From: Holosporales bacterium
Lineage (GTDB): Bacteria > Pseudomonadota > Alphaproteobacteria > BNTO01
Assembly: GCA_031290075.1 (NCBI GenBank)
Contig: JAITOG010000080.1
Location: 1-7,124, forward strand
Direction of reading: 5' to 3'
Length of the DNA stretch: 7,124 bases
The position numbers were made by a program, and so were the translations under genes. Shown one piece after another: positions 6,094 to 7,124 of this stretch (position 1 is its first letter; each line of letters opens with the position of its first letter). The notes beneath the pieces are model-generated. The model saw nothing but the letters and a program-made list of their open reading frames with translations. It was not told where the DNA came from and did not search any database.

Positions 6094-6202
6094 CTGATAT
6101 ATTTTTATTTATTTGAATAATATAAATCTAATATTTACTTTTTATGTATTTGTTTATTACAATTATTATATAAACTTAAAATATATATTATGTAAAATTG
6201 CT

Positions 6203-6946
6203 ATGAGGAAAACTCAGTATACCGAATTCGCATCAAAAGAAGAGGAATTTTCTGCTTTTCGCAAAATGAAAGAGGGAAAAGATCCTTCTACACGGGATTT
6301 AATAATCCTAAACTATGCTAAACTCGTTAGAAATTTAGCATCAAAATATTGTAGGCTTTATGGTTTGGATTTGGATGAATTGATTTCTGAAGGAACTTTA
6401 GGGCTTATAAAAGCATTGGAACTTTTTGATGTTGAGCGTGGTTTTAGATTTGCTACTTATGCCACTTTTTGGGTAAAAGCTTATCTTAAGCAATACATTG
6501 ATTGCTGTGGATCTATAGTTAAAAGAACGCGCCAAACCCTAAAAATTATGAAGGAATATAACAAAGCGTGTCTTGCATGTTGGAATTCATTTAATTCAGC
6601 ATTTTTTTCTGATATATCAATTGATAAAAGTTTTGAAAGTGAAGATTCAGAGGGGGGAAATTTTTTGGATTTTTTACAAGATGAACAAGCTAATTTTGAG
6701 GAAAAAACAATTGAGGAAGATCTAGTACAAAAAAGGCAAAACAAATTTAAAAATGCGTTTGAAAAATTGAAAGCTCGGGAACAAGAAGTAATTGAAAGGC
6801 GGTATTTTAGCTCTTCTCCTGAAACTTTGGAATGTATTGCACAAAATTTTAATATGACAGTTGAAGGAGTTAGACAACTAGAAAAACGTACAATTGAAAA
6901 AATTAAAAAAGAAATACAAAAACAACCCTCACCACCCGCCTTTTAA
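6203..6946 (+). CDS. rpoH: RpoH-like (sigma-32 family) RNA polymerase sigma factor, compact
   Basis: The product guides RNA polymerase to promoters, probably of heat-shock or stress genes. It has 247 residues. Region 2 (about 33-107) contains ILNYAKLVRNLASKY, LDELISEGTLGLIKALELFD and ERGFRFATYATFWVKAYLKQYI. A stretch at 104-118 corresponds to the RpoH-box area after SIVK. Region 4 (about 182-238) contains LKAREQEVIERRYF and PETLECIAQNFNMTVEGVRQLEKRTIEKI, the -35-binding helix-turn-helix. The ISIDKSF...FLDFLQDE segment (138-161) matches the part of RpoH before region 4. Region 3 is short, so the protein is clearly smaller than the usual 280-300 residues. I start at ATG 6203: an in-frame TTG at 6113 would add a 30-residue hydrophobic extension of AT-rich spacer that no sigma factor needs. 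There is no strong Shine-Dalgarno. It could be a divergent paralogue rather than the main RpoH. Confidence 0.8.
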   Translation: MRKTQYTEFASKEEEFSAFRKMKEGKDPSTRDLIILNYAKLVRNLASKYCRLYGLDLDELISEGTLGLIKALELFDVERGFRFATYATFWVKAYLKQYIDCCGSIVKRTRQTLKIMKEYNKACLACWNSFNSAFFSDISIDKSFESEDSEGGNFLDFLQDEQANFEEKTIEEDLVQKRQNKFKNAFEKLKAREQEVIERRYFSSSPETLECIAQNFNMTVEGVRQLEKRTIEKIKKEIQKQPSPPAF

Positions 6947-6958
6947 AAAAGCTCTTCA

Positions 6959-6975
6959 AAAAATCCGGGATTTTT
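6959..6975 (+). terminator. Small AT-rich hairpin after the sigma-factor gene
   Basis: AAAAATC (6959-6965) pairs with GATTTTT (6969-6975) around a 3-nt CGG loop, beginning 12 nt after the TAA. The Ts form part of the stem and only one C-G pair is present, so this is a weak intrinsic terminator at best. It could work on either strand. Confidence 0.4.
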
Positions 6976-7008
6976 GTCAAGGTGCTCCGCCGTACAAGGA
7001 TACAGTAA

Positions 7009-7124
7009 CCCTGTTCACAATTTATTGAAAAAATGATAAGAATACCATGGGAGGCCAAAAAGAGGCGTAGTTATGTTAAGAGTAGATAGAGTTTTGGGCA
7101 ACGAGAGGTTGTTGAAGTCATTGA
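7009..7124 (+). mobile_element. Probable left end of an insertion sequence, cut by the window edge
   Basis: The sequence from CCCTGTTCACAA (7009-7020) to a transposase-like start codon at 7073 has the size and layout of an insertion-sequence left end: about 64 bp of non-coding sequence, an AGAGG Shine-Dalgarno (7061-7065), then the coding region. A 7-codon ORF (MGGQKEA, 7047-7070) ends 2 nt before the transposase ATG. The exact terminal inverted repeat and target duplication cannot be defined because the right end is outside the window. The boundary at 7009, after a TAA that could be a target site, is a guess. Confidence 0.4.
7073..7124 (+). CDS. N-terminus of a probable DDE transposase (partial)
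   Basis: An ATG at 7073, 7 nt after AGAGG, opens a frame that runs off the window after 17 codons: MLRVDRVLGNERLLKSL. The pattern of a short charged start followed by L..ERLL+.L resembles the beginning of IS5-like DDE transposases, many of which continue with TGL and a helical segment. Identification from 17 residues is tentative. Codon choice (GGC AAC GAG AGG) is richer in G and C than in the neighbouring genes, which fits a mobile element. Confidence 0.45.
   Translation, partial: MLRVDRVLGNERLLKSL

Noticed and set aside
6007..6120. Plus-strand open stretch after the lipoprotein stops, in the same frame
   Set aside because: Two stops (5995-5997 and 6004-6006) precede it, and its Phe/Tyr-rich composition is what pyrimidine-rich non-coding DNA gives by chance.
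6012..6127. Minus-strand open stretch reading GFFRNKFLLAKLNENRSDEQ and onward
   Set aside because: It looks protein-like but has no ATG, GTG or TTG start with a ribosome site, is under 40 codons, and lies over the repeat-rich intergenic region.
6190..6195. ATG-TAA start-stop minimal ORF just before the sigma-factor ATG
   Set aside because: Interesting in principle as a stalling element, but there is no Shine-Dalgarno and ATGTAA is frequent in AT-rich spacer.
6113..6202. 30-residue N-terminal extension of the sigma factor from TTG 6113
   Set aside because: The residues are hydrophobic Ile/Tyr/Asn runs from AT-rich spacer, with no match to sigma factors. ATG 6203 is the natural start.
6981..7020. 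Possible 6S, SRP or RNase P RNA segment in the GC-richer block
   Set aside because: I looked for the SRP GGAAG...AGCA loop and the RNase P and 6S core motifs and could not find a convincing set or a long closing stem.

Overview
The window is AT-rich with a short, low-GC coding style. It carries ordinary housekeeping genes of a Gram-negative aerobe: a complex I membrane subunit, an NlpD-type lipoprotein and a heat-shock-type sigma factor. Alongside them are a small ankyrin-repeat protein, a degraded secreted protein and the edge of what looks like an insertion sequence. This mixture suggests a reduced, host-associated alphaproteobacterium of the Rickettsiales/Holosporales kind. That placement is inferred from gene content and base composition; there is no rRNA or other marker here to prove it. 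The standard genetic code appears to be used (TGG for Trp, no in-frame TGA in the main genes).

Left to right: (1) 88-979 holds a promoter, a signal-peptide-bearing secreted protein of unknown function split by an in-frame TAG at 245-247, and a strong hairpin terminator. (2) 1143-2675 is a stand-alone, divergent nuoN with a 10-bp tandem duplication over its stop codon. (3) 2886-3299 is a three-repeat ankyrin protein whose frame reopens for 28 codons after its stop, followed by a terminator-like hairpin. (4) 3534-4421 on the minus strand is a LysM plus degenerate LytM lipoprotein, best read as an NlpD-like amidase activator. (5) 4540-5997, divergent from it, is a lipoprotein with a perfect 3 x 27-bp tandem repeat and a conserved but uncharacterised C-terminal domain. 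(6) 6203-6946 is a short RpoH-like sigma factor. (7) 7009-7124 is the probable left end of an insertion sequence with the first 17 codons of a transposase.

The genes do not form one operon. Each has its own intergenic region, and one is on the opposite strand. Two envelope lipoproteins share a 118-bp divergent promoter region, which allows but does not prove shared control. I see no CRISPR array, tRNA or rRNA gene, phage module or obvious toxin-antitoxin pair. The points most worth a second look are the stop codons that split or shorten otherwise open frames, the altered proton-channel residues of NuoN, the compact sigma factor, and the uncharacterised repeat-bearing lipoprotein. I found no convincing new multi-gene system.
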